Shown piece by piece: positions 1-11,657 of a stretch of DNA of 25,813 nucleotides (position 1 is its first letter; every line of letters starts with the position of its first letter). Below the pieces are notes generated by a model. The model saw only the letters and a list, made by a program, of their open reading frames with translations, had not been told where the DNA came from and ran no database searches. The DNA lies in NCBI GenBank assembly GCA_015852425.1, contig JAAAIG010000566.1, positions 1-25,813 on the forward strand, read 5' to 3'. The position numbers and the translations under genes are program-made. This DNA comes from Gryganskiella cystojenkinii. Taxonomy: Eukaryota > Mortierellomycota > Mortierellomycetes > Mortierellales > Mortierellaceae.

Positions 1-2
1 TT

Positions 3-2116
<2,114 letters not shown>

Positions 2117-2336
2117 TCTAGCTGTGCAAAAAAAAGAGAAATCAAAAGAAAAAGCAGTTTTGAAAAAAAAAAAAAGTAAAAAAATTTCATTCTTCTGCTG
2201 TTGGCCCATGTGCCATTTCATCACGTGACACGGAAGCGCTTTCAGTATTGAGCGCGGCATTTGAGTCTTGAACCATTTGTCCATTCACTTTCCTCCCATT
2301 CACCACACTACGTTCCACCCCTTGTACAACACAGAT
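2117..2336 (+). promoter_or_regulatory. RSP5 3' UTR plus promoter of the C2CD5-like gene, with TCACGTGA box
   Basis: This 220 bp gap has A-rich sequence just after the RSP5 stop (an A run near 2163-2175), then the palindrome TCACGTGA at 2221-2228. The palindrome ends about 110 bp before the ATG at 2337. A CT-rich stretch near 2285-2320 probably belongs to the leader. The E-box is seen directly; its function as a bHLH (Cbf1-like) site is inferred from its recurrence upstream of other genes here. Confidence 0.45.
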
Positions 2337-5300
2337 ATGCCATGCATCTTAAAGATTAGAGTCATTGGTGCAAGGGACCTCCCTGTCATGGACAAGGCCT
2401 CAGACCTGACCGATGCCTACGTTGAGGTCCGCTTTGCAGACTTTGAGGCTCAGAGAACGACTGTCTGTCGAAAGACATTGAACCCCGTCTGGAACGAGGC
2501 ATGTCCATACCCGCCTTCCGTTGCATCTTTTTCTTGATTCTACTTTTCTACTTTAACGGTACTTGTGTCCTTCTTCTAACTTTGCAAAAGGCTCATTGAC
2601 ATTTCAACAGGACTTTCGATTCGAGGTGACAGATGACGCTGATCTCCAGAACGAGCCCTTGGAACTCAAGGTCCTCGACTATGACGCCATCACCGCAAAT
2701 GACTCTGTCGGCTCTGTCTTTATCGACCTCAATCCACTTTTACCCGTCAACTCTCCCTGGCAGATCGCAGGCTGGTTCCCCATCTACGATACGATTCGTG
2801 GCGTCCGGGGTGAGGTCAACGTCCAGGTCAAGCTTCAGTTCTTTGGAGATGTAAACCCGTTTAAGGACTCCTCTGCTGGAATCATGTTCTTTTCCACGAC
2901 TTCGCTTCCGGCAGGGTATCAGATTGTGGCCATGAACGGATTCGTGGACGCGATCGTGAACGAGGATGACCCTGAGTACCACTGGAGTGATTCTTTCCGA
3001 ACCCAGCGATCCTCGAACGAAGCCCGTCAACGTTTGTTGTTTCGATTATCGGGACAGCTGCGTCGTCTGCTGGGCAAAGAAACCTTGGACCTGGGAGGAA
3101 ATGCGGTTCTGGGATATCAACAATGCTTTGACCTCGAGAGTGAAGAACATGCCATCACCGCAAGAGCAGTCGGAACCGCGGTCAAAATTGCAATGGTCTC
3201 GAATTCAACTCCACCACCTCTGTTTACGTCTGATAGACTTCAACAACCGCCACAACAACTACAACAGACGTTGACGATACATGAGCTGAACACGGACGAG
3301 ATATTGTCATCGGTTATGAACCCGGAAATGCCGTCAGGAACGAATCCTATCAATGTCGGAACCGGTTTCAACAGCAATACGGGAGAGAATATCACACCAC
3401 AAACATCCAACACAAGGAGACGAGGATCAACATTTTCAAGTGAAAGCAGTAGCAGTACGGATTCTGCTCCATCCGTGGCCAGTGGGGCCAAGAACAGCAT
3501 CAATAATTACAAATACTTGGAACAACAAATCTTTACCCTCCACGAGTTCCCACCAGGGACGATCTTTAATCTCGGAGGGATCGTCAGTGCGAGATCTGTC
3601 AAGTTGATCGAGAACGATGATGTCGAGACCCGAGAGGCCTGGTGGGACGAACTCCGAGACGAGATCAAGTCCCATGCGCGTGTTTTGGGTTGTTCCCATA
3701 TTATCGGATATCAGGAAGCGGCGACGATTAATGACGAGCTGATCGTTCTCTCCGCTGTAGGTACAGCGGCGAATCTGGATATGACGGCGTTCACACCGGG
3801 GTTTTTTGATGCGGGCAAGAACCTGTCCAGGTCTGGAAGTATCAGTCGGTCGTACGTAGATAATCCGATTGATAATATTAACCTGTCGACGTCGGTCAGT
3901 GGCGGCGGGCTCCCCAAGGCTAGCTTCCAAAACTCGCTGAAGGAACAGCAGTGGATGGATATGCTCGCCAAGCGGAAAAGTAAACGGAAGCAGCCTTCAG
4001 GTAAATCAAAAAAGTTTCATGTTATCTTAAGTATATCGTCGTTCTTCTTTCATATTGTCTAACCGCCTTGCTCTTTCCTTTTCCTATTGTAGCTTGCAGG
4101 ATGTGCCATATCCCGTTCCATCGCAAGTCGTCACCGTTCCCAATGAGTCTGGTCAAGTGTGCAAAATGCAAAAAGAAATACGTCCCCGAGATCTTGCTCA
4201 GTACGGTCGAACCTCCAGCAGAGTTGGGCGTAGTCGGTCAGAGTGCGTTCGTGGAGGCCCATGTCTGTCGCGCAAAGAAGCGCAAAGATGGCGAATCGAA
4301 CGCATCCATTGTCAGTGATGCTATCCCTTTTGTGGAATACGACCTGCACCGTCAACTCATGTACAAGCTCAAGATTCATGGTCTCAATGCTATTTTTGGC
4401 CTTCGGTTCCAACTCACGGTCGGTGACTCGTTGATTGTTGCCGTCGCCTGTGGCACTGCCATGTATCTTTCCGCGCTTCCGACGCCACCAGCCCTGCGTA
4501 TCTCTCGAAACCTGGATGTTATTGATGAGGAGGATAAGAAACTTTTGGAGATGCAACGCAAGATCATGGAGCTGTCAGAGGCCAACCGTCAAAACTTGGA
4601 GGCAGCCAAGATTCGCGAGTCAGAAGAGAACGATCCAGGATCTATGGCCGCAATCACGGACGGTAATAACAACCCTGACGACGACAGCTCGGGATCCAGC
4701 TCGGAGTCTGAGGACGAGGCCGACAAGGATAATTACCAGACGAACGTGGTCATCCAGATCGATGACGACGCGGACGAGGATCTGATGGCGGTTTTGCTTG
4801 ACCCTGTCTTTACGGATGGATTCTTGCTATGCAGTACAGAAACGCTTCCAAACCACCCATACTTTGTGAGCACGGATCCTATGATACCCGACAATGCCCA
4901 TCTGATCACCACCGTCAAGCAGGGTCATATCAACATCGTCTCCCACCACCCAAACCGTCAGCTTGCGGCCCTGTTCAGATCGATTTATGAGGATCTTCGG
5001 TTCCGACTCTCGTATTTTACGGATTGTGTTCTAGCTGGAATCACCTACAACATTCAACTTCCAAGAGCGAATGAGGTTCAGATCCAGCTCACGGCTGTGG
5101 CACTCGGTCAACAGAGACAAGTGGATTCTTTGGAACCTCTAGGGGTGCCCATAACACTCTCGCCCTGGCGGTCTGTTCCGGGATCGGCGTCCATCTCTGC
5201 GGGTCATTCACGATCAGAGTCGGAAAATAACCTGTCTCAAACGCGTGCCTCGCCGGAGAGGAGGACCGGAACTGTCGAGGATTCGATGGTCTTCCAGATG

Positions 5301-6440
5301 GATGAGATGCAAATCTCGGATTCCCAGCGGCAAACGCCTTCGTCCTCACAGTCTACCACGCCTGCAACGACGCTGACAGACATCAATGCGCGGTTGCGGA
5401 ACACCCATCAGCTCATGGGTCAGGCCTCGAGCGAAACAATCACTGGATCTACCTCTGCAACTGCACCCACGACTCCAGTCAAGGAACGTTACGCTCATCT
5501 GGGAGTGACGGACAGTGAGCCAACTACCCCCCAGGATAGCCAAGCGAATCGTCAGATGGGTTATAGGCTACAGGATCAGAATGTTCAAACGTCAACCGCC
5601 ACCAGCTCAAGTCTGGCACCTCCACCAAGCCCGATTTATCGACCGACCTCTTCTAACGGCAGTTACAACAGCGAGAACGTCATGTCGGTCCAACGGTTGG
5701 GTTTCCAGCGCCACAACCGTCAGCAATCCGTTTCTTCCGCATTGAGTCAACGACCCGGAGGTCAAATGACAATGGACGACTCCAATTCTCGTGTGGCCAT
5801 GTTGCCGATGATGCCTGTGGATCGACCGTTTATCGAGATGACCCCCTTGTCATTTATCCCTGGTCGCACACCTACCCGGTACCTGGGCAAGCTCTCGCTC
5901 CATTTCGTGAAGGAGACACATATCCTGCATGATACGACAGTCTCCAGTGGGATGGGTGGATTTGTTCATGTGTTTTTGATGGAGATCCAGGCTGTAGCGA
6001 GATCGCATGTGGCTGCACTGGGAGGAGACGCGATTGTCGGGTTGAGAGTCGACGAGAGTTTCTTTCAGGAGAGCGTCAAGAACCAAGGGTATGCGCTAAT
6101 CTCGATCAGTGGCGATGTTGTTGGTTGCGCACTCGATGAGAACTCGTCGTTCCACTCGAATGACCAACGTGACGACGGAGACGAGACAGAGACGGATGCG
6201 GATGATGAAGATGATGGCGATGATGACGATGAGGAAGGGAGCGTCGTGGGTGTTGGCAGTGGTGGTGGTGGTAGTAATATGTTGCGGCAGACGAACGACG
6301 CGGGCGGAGCTGCTACAGCCACTGTTGGAAACGGGACGCCATTGATGGCGGGGTGGGAGAACAACACGAGTATCGAAAGTGTTGATATTCCATCGTCAAC
6401 GCTATCGTCCTTTGACCCCGTCCCTGTTCGATCTACATAG
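2337..6440 (+). CDS. C2CD5/CDP138-like C2-domain protein with zinc-ribbon-like CxxC pairs
   Basis: Exons 2337-2498, 2611-4000 and 4093-6440 give 1299 residues. The N-terminus (residues 1-110) is a C2 domain: MPCILKIRVIGARDLPVMDK, then DLTDAYVEV, NPVWNE and DYDAITANDSVG, which contain the acidic calcium-loop residues. NPFKDSSAGIMFFSTTSLP follows, as in animal C2CD5. Cys pairs at residues 519/522 and 540/543 (CRMC, CAKC) look like a zinc ribbon. The C-terminal region (bases 5850-6120) carries PLSFIPGR, YLGKLSLHFVKET, HVAALGGDAIVGLRV and ISGDVVG, again matching C2CD5. Between these lie long Ser/Thr/Gln-rich linkers, an acidic stretch at 4670-4790 and a poly-Asp/Glu run at 6175-6235. Animal C2CD5 is a Ca2+/lipid-binding factor in insulin-stimulated GLUT4 vesicle insertion; a membrane-trafficking role here is inference. 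Intron 1 has a GC donor. The start is chosen because it begins the C2 domain directly. Confidence 0.88.
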
Positions 6441-6600
6441 AAAGAAAACTCGCCCATAATTTTCAATGATGACAGTGTCAACTCTTGCTTCTATTGAACA
6501 TAGTGTGGGTATGCTGTAATGGGGGTTATTTTATTGTTGTTGTTGCTCAGTTCAAGCATGGTATGTAGGGCGCAGAAACCTTGGGTGTTGAGCGAGCGGA
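6441..6600. other. Short convergent intergenic gap between C2CD5-like and NTA1-like genes
   Basis: These 160 bp separate two convergent stop codons, so both 3' UTRs must be short or overlap. The stretch is T/G-rich near 6520-6548 (TTATTGTTGTTGTTG). I see no gene in it. Confidence 0.6.
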
Positions 6601-8136
6601 TCAAATTTCTACCCGAAGGAGACCTTCCTCGTTCGCGGGCAAGACCTTCTTGAGCACAGGCCCAGAAGAGGCTAGTTTCATCACACAGGAGCTACCTACG
6701 AACAAGTTACCTTAGTGATCGAGACAACACAAATTAGTAAGTATAAAAATCTGGGAGCAGGAGCTGCGAATCAGATTGTTGAAAAAGGACAGAGTCTTAC
6801 CGTCTTCAGTACCGATGCGGTTTGCAATGACAACGTGGGCTTCATGGGCTGGTTTTTGTTTTTGGTCAAAGAACGGTGACATCCTCATAGCCCAATACTG
6901 AACTGTCTCGTACTGAAGTACATCGGCTTCATATTGTAAACGTTCCTGTCTTTCCTCTGCAGTCTCCTCCTCTTCATCGCTATCATCGTCTTCCCAGTCG
7001 TCACTGTCCTCGTCGCTGTCCTCGTCGTTGTCCTCGTTGTTCTGCTTGCTGTTCCGGTCTCCATTTCCGACAGCTCCAGCGACGGCAGGTTCACTTTCCT
7101 TCTTCTTGACCTCCTCGAGTCGTTTTTTTGATTTCTCAGATTTCGGTTTGGGTTGAACCTTTTCCTTCTTGGGGGCTTGTTCTCCCTTGTTCCAGGCCAT
7201 GGAGCACAAGATGAGTTTTGTCTTTTTGTTCAGGTGAAAGTTGGAGAATTCCATCGCTCGAAATGGGGATTTGAACTGATAAGGGTTTACATCCATACAG
7301 ATCCCGAACCCGACTTGACCGAGTCCCTTGACGTCAAAGGATTCGAACCCGGGTCCCTCTTCGGCCCAATTCTCGTCTGTGTAGTAGAGGAAATGTTTAG
7401 AGTAGGTCTTCAAGAGTGTACCACTTGGAGAGACAAACGCTTGAGAGTTGTAGAATTCTTCTTTGAAGGGTGTCAAGGGATTGAGGACTCGGCGTTCAGG
7501 GTATCCGACGACGACGTGAGCATTCAAACGGAGGGCCTGAGTTTTCGCCCAGAGGACAGAGGGACCGGTCTCGGCATCTTCGAGATAGGGACGGATGTGG
7601 TCCTTGTTTTTGAAGACGTAGCCTGAATAGAAAAGGAAAGAAAGGAAAGAAAAGAAAAGAAGAAAAAAAAAACATAGAGGGGCGGTCAATGGACAGAAAA
7701 TGACGTTAGAGTGGTGTTGATTGACGAGGAAGAGCGAAAGGTGGTGGGGGGATGGGGGGAGTCCGTTACCAGTGAAAGCCATTTCGGGAAGGACCAACAC
7801 GTCGACATCCTCCGGCTTTAAGCTACAGAACGGAGAGAGTTACGATGAGAATGAGTTTATTTTGGCATAGGTAAGAGTGCTCGTTGTGTATCGGAAGTGT
7901 CTGTATCGAAGGTCTTACTGGGCAATCATCTTGGTGGCATGATTAATGTTCCGCTGGACCTCGCCGAACTTTGGATCCAGTTGGAGGCAGCCTATGTTGC
8001 ACAAATATATATTTATATAAAAAGATGAGAGCCAAAAGGGTTGTCAGGCGGGACCGTTTCTAGGTTGCGAAAAAACGCGGTAGTTGGAAGTCGTAGGTGA
8101 CAATGCTCAGTTTCAGAAGTCTTTACAAATCTTCAT
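6601..8136 (-). CDS. NTA1: NTA1-type protein N-terminal amidase (nitrilase superfamily)
   Basis: Nta1 deamidates N-terminal Asn/Gln, feeding substrates into the Arg/N-degron pathway. Exons in reading order are 8136-8127, 7991-7919, 7822-7770, 7622-6801 and 6710-6601, giving 355 residues. It starts MKICCLQLDPKFGEVQ. The nitrilase triad is visible: Glu41 in LPEMAF, Lys121 in YSKHFLYYTDE and Cys154 in GFGICMDVNPY, the last two being Nta1-like. The C-terminus contains NRIGTEDG and GSSCVMKL. A long charged insertion (K-rich then D/E-rich, bases about 6945-7185) interrupts the domain after CSMAWNKGEQ. The first coding exon is only 10 bp. The last acceptor is ambiguous: 6710 adds five residues giving GNLFVGSS, which fits the GxxFxGSS family pattern; 6695 is also in frame. 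Its promoter is shared with the eL36 gene at 8366. Confidence 0.88.
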
Positions 8137-8365
8137 TGTTGATGGATGCCTGACGATCGGCGATGGGGTTGTGAATGATGCGAAGCAAACAGGAGGTCTT
8201 TCCAATGGCGCCCAACAAAAAAAGGACTTTGCCCAAAGCCCTGTTTGCACGTGACTTTGTATCCCCCTTAAGCAAATAATTTTTTTGGGAAAAGATCACC
8301 TCGAATATGGTCAAGGTCCGCCCGCGACTCAGATTGGATCCTTCCTTTTCCAATTATTCTCAAAA
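8137..8365. promoter_or_regulatory. Divergent promoter NTA1 / eL36 copy A with CACGTG and CCCTTAA
   Basis: This 229 bp region sits between two divergent start codons. It has CACGTG at 8248-8253, almost midway (112 bp from the NTA1 ATG, 113 bp from the eL36 ATG), followed by CCCTTAA at 8265-8271. The same pair recurs upstream of eL36 copy B. Protein binding is inferred. Confidence 0.55.
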
Positions 8366-9409
8366 ATGGTTGCTCAGAGATCCGGAATCATCTCTGGCCA
8401 GAATGCTGGTCACATCACCACCGTTCGTGAGCTCAAGACGCCCATGTCCTACAAGAAGGGTGTTGTAAGTCATCATTGAACTTTTTTGACCGATGGATCA
8501 AGGACAAGGACGGATGGATCGAGAAGGAGGAGCTGTTATCGGTTTGGATGGATGTTTTGGGGATATACCCCGACACTCTGCAGGATTTTTTTTTCTTTCT
8601 CTCCTGGCAAGCCGTCAATTCGCTCAGACCAGGATTCAGGAAATGTGAATCGGCTGCATCACCCATCAACCAACATCGTTCAATCAGCATGAACCATGAT
8701 TATAAGGCGTCACCAACATCAACTTTGATCAATCAAGTCCTACAGCAAACAATTATAAGGAATCGCTTTGTCCTAGCAGGAATCCATTCGTTGTCCAATA
8801 GCTGGTTTATTACAACACAGTCAACAAATGCAGATCAGACCTCTGATTGCCAATCGACACTGGATGCAAGTGGGGCTCGCCCGTCAACCTTTTCGCGAGA
8901 GAATCAGATCAGGATCCACCAGGCGCCACCGTACAATGCAGAATCAGCAAGGAAAAGTCTGAGCAAGGAATCAACGCAGCAAAAGAGTTCTCAAGCAATC
9001 ATCAATCACTGTCAGAACCAACTTCTCACAACGGATCGCCTTTTTATTTATTTATTTATGTGTCGACCAATCTTTAGGCTGGCAAGCGCGTTGTCTTTGT
9101 CCGCTCCCTCATCCGTGAGGTCGCTGGCTTCGCTCCCTACGAGCGCCGCATCATGGAGTTGATCAAGAACTCCAAGGATAAGCGTGCCCGTAAGCTCGCC
9201 AAGAAGAGAGTACGTATTCCAATTAGACTTGCAGTGGAATCGAAAAGGATAGCTTGTTATGTGCTTTCCTTCTAGGTTTTTTGTGGCGATGGTATCTAAC
9301 TTTGCCATCTTCTCTTTATTTCAACAAATAGCTCGGAACCTTCCTCCGTGCCAAGAAAAAGGTCGAGGAGATGACTTCCGTCATTGCCGAGTCCCGTCGT
9401 GCCCACTAA
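8366..9409 (+). CDS. RPL36: 60S ribosomal protein eL36, copy A
   Basis: eL36 is a small basic protein of the large ribosomal subunit. Exons 8366-8464, 9078-9209 and 9332-9409 give 102 residues, the normal fungal length. The diagnostic motifs are [39 protein letters not shown] and an ESRRAH C-terminus. Intron 1 is 613 bp, far longer than most introns here; intron 2 is 122 bp. All junctions are in frame (phase 0). Two AATAAA hexamers lie at 9436-9441 and 9444-9449. The protein is identical to that of copy B at 10352-11424, with only synonymous exon differences. Confidence 0.96.
8465..9077 (+). other. Long first intron of eL36 copy A
   Basis: This 613 bp GT-AG intron (GTAAGT donor, CTTTAG acceptor) contains a frame open from 8476 to 9162 (228 codons) that runs into exon 2 in the wrong frame. 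The translation resembles nothing I know. It shares only patchy similarity with intron 1 of copy B, best around ACGGATGGAT near 8510. I looked for snoRNA C/D boxes and found no convincing pair. Confidence 0.6.
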
Positions 9410-9412
9410 AGC
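9078..9412 (+). repeat. Left arm of near-identical inverted repeat (eL36 exon 2 to stop)
   Basis: This arm runs from the start of exon 2 through intron 2 and exon 3 to three bases past the stop (TAAAGC). It matches the reverse complement of 10349-10684 with only three base differences and one T-run indel by eye. A shorter, less similar pair covers exon 1 (about 8366-8475 and 11315-11424). Similarity ends abruptly just after the stop and at the intron 1/exon 2 border. Confidence 0.9.
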
Positions 9413-10351
9413 GTTTTTTTTATCTTCGAGCCGAAAATAAAAAAATAAAGCCTTTTCCATCTTAGCCAAACTTTCAGGACTACAGGAGCTGTTCGAATGT
9501 ATTGATATAGGGAGGGGGCGTTCGAACTTATCGGGATGCCGGGAACTGGCGGACGCTTGAGAATGACGCGGATCCGAGTATCGAGAGTATTAAGAGTGAT
9601 GAATGTGATTTTTCATGGGAGTCCTTGCGGCAAGAGGGTGGTTTTTGGCTATCAAGGGTGGAGGTGCGCTAGCGCTTGTTTTGGCGGCAGCGATATACGC
9701 TTATGATGAGATTGAGACTGAAGAGGATGGCTCTGTTGCGGCGTTAGTAAGAATGAGGAACGTTCACTGTGCGGTCATACGGCAATATGTGAAAGATGGC
9801 CTTCTCTTCCACGCGTTTCAATGAATACTCAGCGACTCGTTACAAAACGTTAAGATTGAGCATTATCTTATTCACGCTCTGCCAGTTCACCCCTTGTACA
9901 CGCACATCTCTGACCTCCACTTCAGCACCGTCAGGCTATCGCCCGTATTTGCACAATGGTTTGAAGTCTCTTGTGCCATTAGTACTTCTTTAGAGAACGC
10001 GACCATAGAGTCAATGAGATTGCTACCATTCTTCGCCTTTCTTGTTATTTAAGACCTTTCTCTCGCATAACCGGGTGTTACAAGGAAAGGAACGCATGCG
10101 CACATCAACTACCCTTGACGTTTTGCCACCAATATTTGATTTTTTTTTAAATCATGATCCTCCTAGCATGTCACCACTCTCTCCATGATCTCCCCTTTGT
10201 TGTTCTCTATAACAAGAGTTTCGCTCTTTTTCCAGTACAAGGCCTTAAGTAGTAGGGCAGTATAATCTCTCTATGCGCACAGCTCCAGATTAGCCAGGAT
10301 AGGCTTTATTTTTCAAAGAAACGAGAAAAAAGCTGCAGTTGCTGGAATGCT
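9410..10351. other. Spacer between convergent eL36 genes
   Basis: This 942 bp spacer holds the 3' UTRs of both eL36 genes. Poly(A) signals are at 9436-9449 (+) and TTTATT at 10305-10310 (AATAAA on -), and AATAAAGCCT is shared by both 3' ends. A 69-codon frame at 9615-9824 has one hydrophobic stretch but no recognisable family and no supporting signal. I see no RNA gene or mobile element. Confidence 0.5.
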
Positions 10352-10684
10352 TTAGTGGGCACGACGGGACTCGGCGATGACGGAGGTCATCTCCTCGACC
10401 TTTTTCTTGGCACGGAGGAAGGTTCCGAGCTATTTGTTGAAATAAAGAGAAGATGGCAAAGTTAGATACCATCGCCACAAAAAAACCTAGAAGGAAAGCA
10501 CATAACAAGCTATCCTTTTCGATTCCACTGCAAGTCTAATTGGAATACGTACTCTCTTCTTGGCGAGCTTACGGGCACGCTTATCCTTGGAGTTCTTGAT
10601 CAACTCCATGATGCGGCGCTCGTAGGGAGCGAAGCCAGCGACCTCACGGATGAGGGAGCGGACAAAGACGACGCGCTTGCCAGC
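10349..10684 (-). repeat. Right arm of near-identical inverted repeat (eL36 exon 2 to stop)
   Basis: This is the partner of 9078-9412. Exon 2 differs at one synonymous site (GTC for GTT). Intron 2 differs only by one extra T in a T-run (7 versus 6). Exon 3 differs at two synonymous sites. The repeat arms are about 940 bp apart. Confidence 0.9.
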
Positions 10685-11424
10685 CTGAAAGTGGTGAAAA
10701 TAGGAAGTTGAAAAGGAGTCCAGTGGTGAGTTGCAAGATCACTCAGGTTCGAGGGAATCTGTATGAGACTGACGACAAGTCTCGGTTGAATGCTGTGCTC
10801 CTCCGTGATTCTCTCAAGCATGGAGTAAACAAGAGCGTTTGCATCCTGATCTACGTTGATTGGGGTAGCTAGACCGCCACAGTTGTTGCCCTGTCATAAT
10901 AACGCCATGAATCAGAGGTTCCCTCCAAGTTGATGATGCGATCCTGCTCATAGGCGTGGCCATGCTTGTTGGGTTCCGGTTGTATTTGGTTGTGAACTGA
11001 AGAAATCGCTCTTGACAGATGGCCATTTCGTCCATAGACGAGATTTCGCCTCAGACCAACACAAATGACGCTCCTTGCATCGACTGGAGCCTCCCTGGTG
11101 ATGAGTTTGATGATGGTTCTCCCTTGCATGCTATTGATTTCCTGGACTGATTCCGATTGCTCGTAAAAAAGAAATCCTGCTTCTGCTGGGTCTGTGTTTG
11201 TTATTTTGAGCTTGAGCCTCCCAAAAATAAAAATCCATCCGAGCCATATCCGTTTCCTCCACCATAGATTCCATCCATCCGTCTGCGGCATCCTTGCAAA
11301 AAGAGGACCATCGATGATGACTTACAACACCCTTCTTGTAGGACATGGGAGTCTTCAACTCACGAACGGTGGTGATGTGACCAGCATTCTGGCCAGAGAT
11401 GATTCCGGATCTCTGAGCGACCAT
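10352..11424 (-). CDS. RPL36: 60S ribosomal protein eL36, copy B
   Basis: This is the second eL36 gene, facing copy A tail to tail. Exons in reading order are 11424-11326, 10684-10553 and 10429-10352, giving 102 residues identical to copy A. Intron positions and phases are the same (both phase 0). Intron 1 is 641 bp and strongly diverged; intron 2 is 123 bp and nearly identical. Exon 1 has several synonymous changes from copy A (for example GTC for GTT, GAGTTG for GAGCTC, ACT for ACG), more than exons 2-3. Both copies look intact and so probably functional. Its promoter is shared with the NDUFAF2-like gene. Confidence 0.95.
10685..11325 (-). other. Long first intron of eL36 copy B
   Basis: This 641 bp GT-AG intron begins with GTAAGTCATCATCGA, almost the same as copy A, then diverges apart from short matches such as ACGGATGGAT. 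Exon 1 would read through the donor for another 64 codons if the intron were retained. A 140-codon frame (11291-10869) resembles no family I know. No snoRNA boxes were convincing. Confidence 0.55.
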
Positions 11425-11657
11425 TGTGATAATAATCGAAGTGTTAGAAGGAGGGACTCAAGGTTCCAAGGGGACTTCGAATTAAACGGTTGTTCTGCGA
11501 AAATCTTGATTTTTGAGATTAAGGGTATGTTATCACGTGCATCTTCGGAAACCTGGTTTCCTGTTTTTTAAGAACCTCTCTCATTCATGGAGTTCACAAC
11601 CACTGACCACCAAAGCCAAGACCCCCGAATCAACCTACACCAAACACCGAAGCAACC
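11425..11657. promoter_or_regulatory. Divergent promoter eL36 copy B / NDUFAF2-like gene
   Basis: This 233 bp region has CACGTG at 11534-11539, 110 bp from the eL36 ATG and 119 bp from the NDUFAF2 ATG. TTAAGGG at 11519-11525 is CCCTTAA on the eL36 strand. Order, orientation and spacing of the two elements match the promoter of copy A (8 versus 11 bp between them). Confidence 0.55.

Noticed and set aside
7330..7360. tRNA T-arm-like sequence (GGGTTCGAATCC on the minus strand)
   Set aside because: It lies in the NTA1 coding exon (encoding GPGFES) and no acceptor stem, anticodon arm or A box can be placed around it.
7153..7626. 157-codon open frame on the plus strand
   Set aside because: It is antisense to NTA1 exon 4, which contains the catalytic Lys and Cys.
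9615..9824. 69-codon frame with one hydrophobic stretch in the eL36 spacer
   Set aside because: It is short, has no family resemblance, and lies in a region expected to be 3' UTR or spacer.
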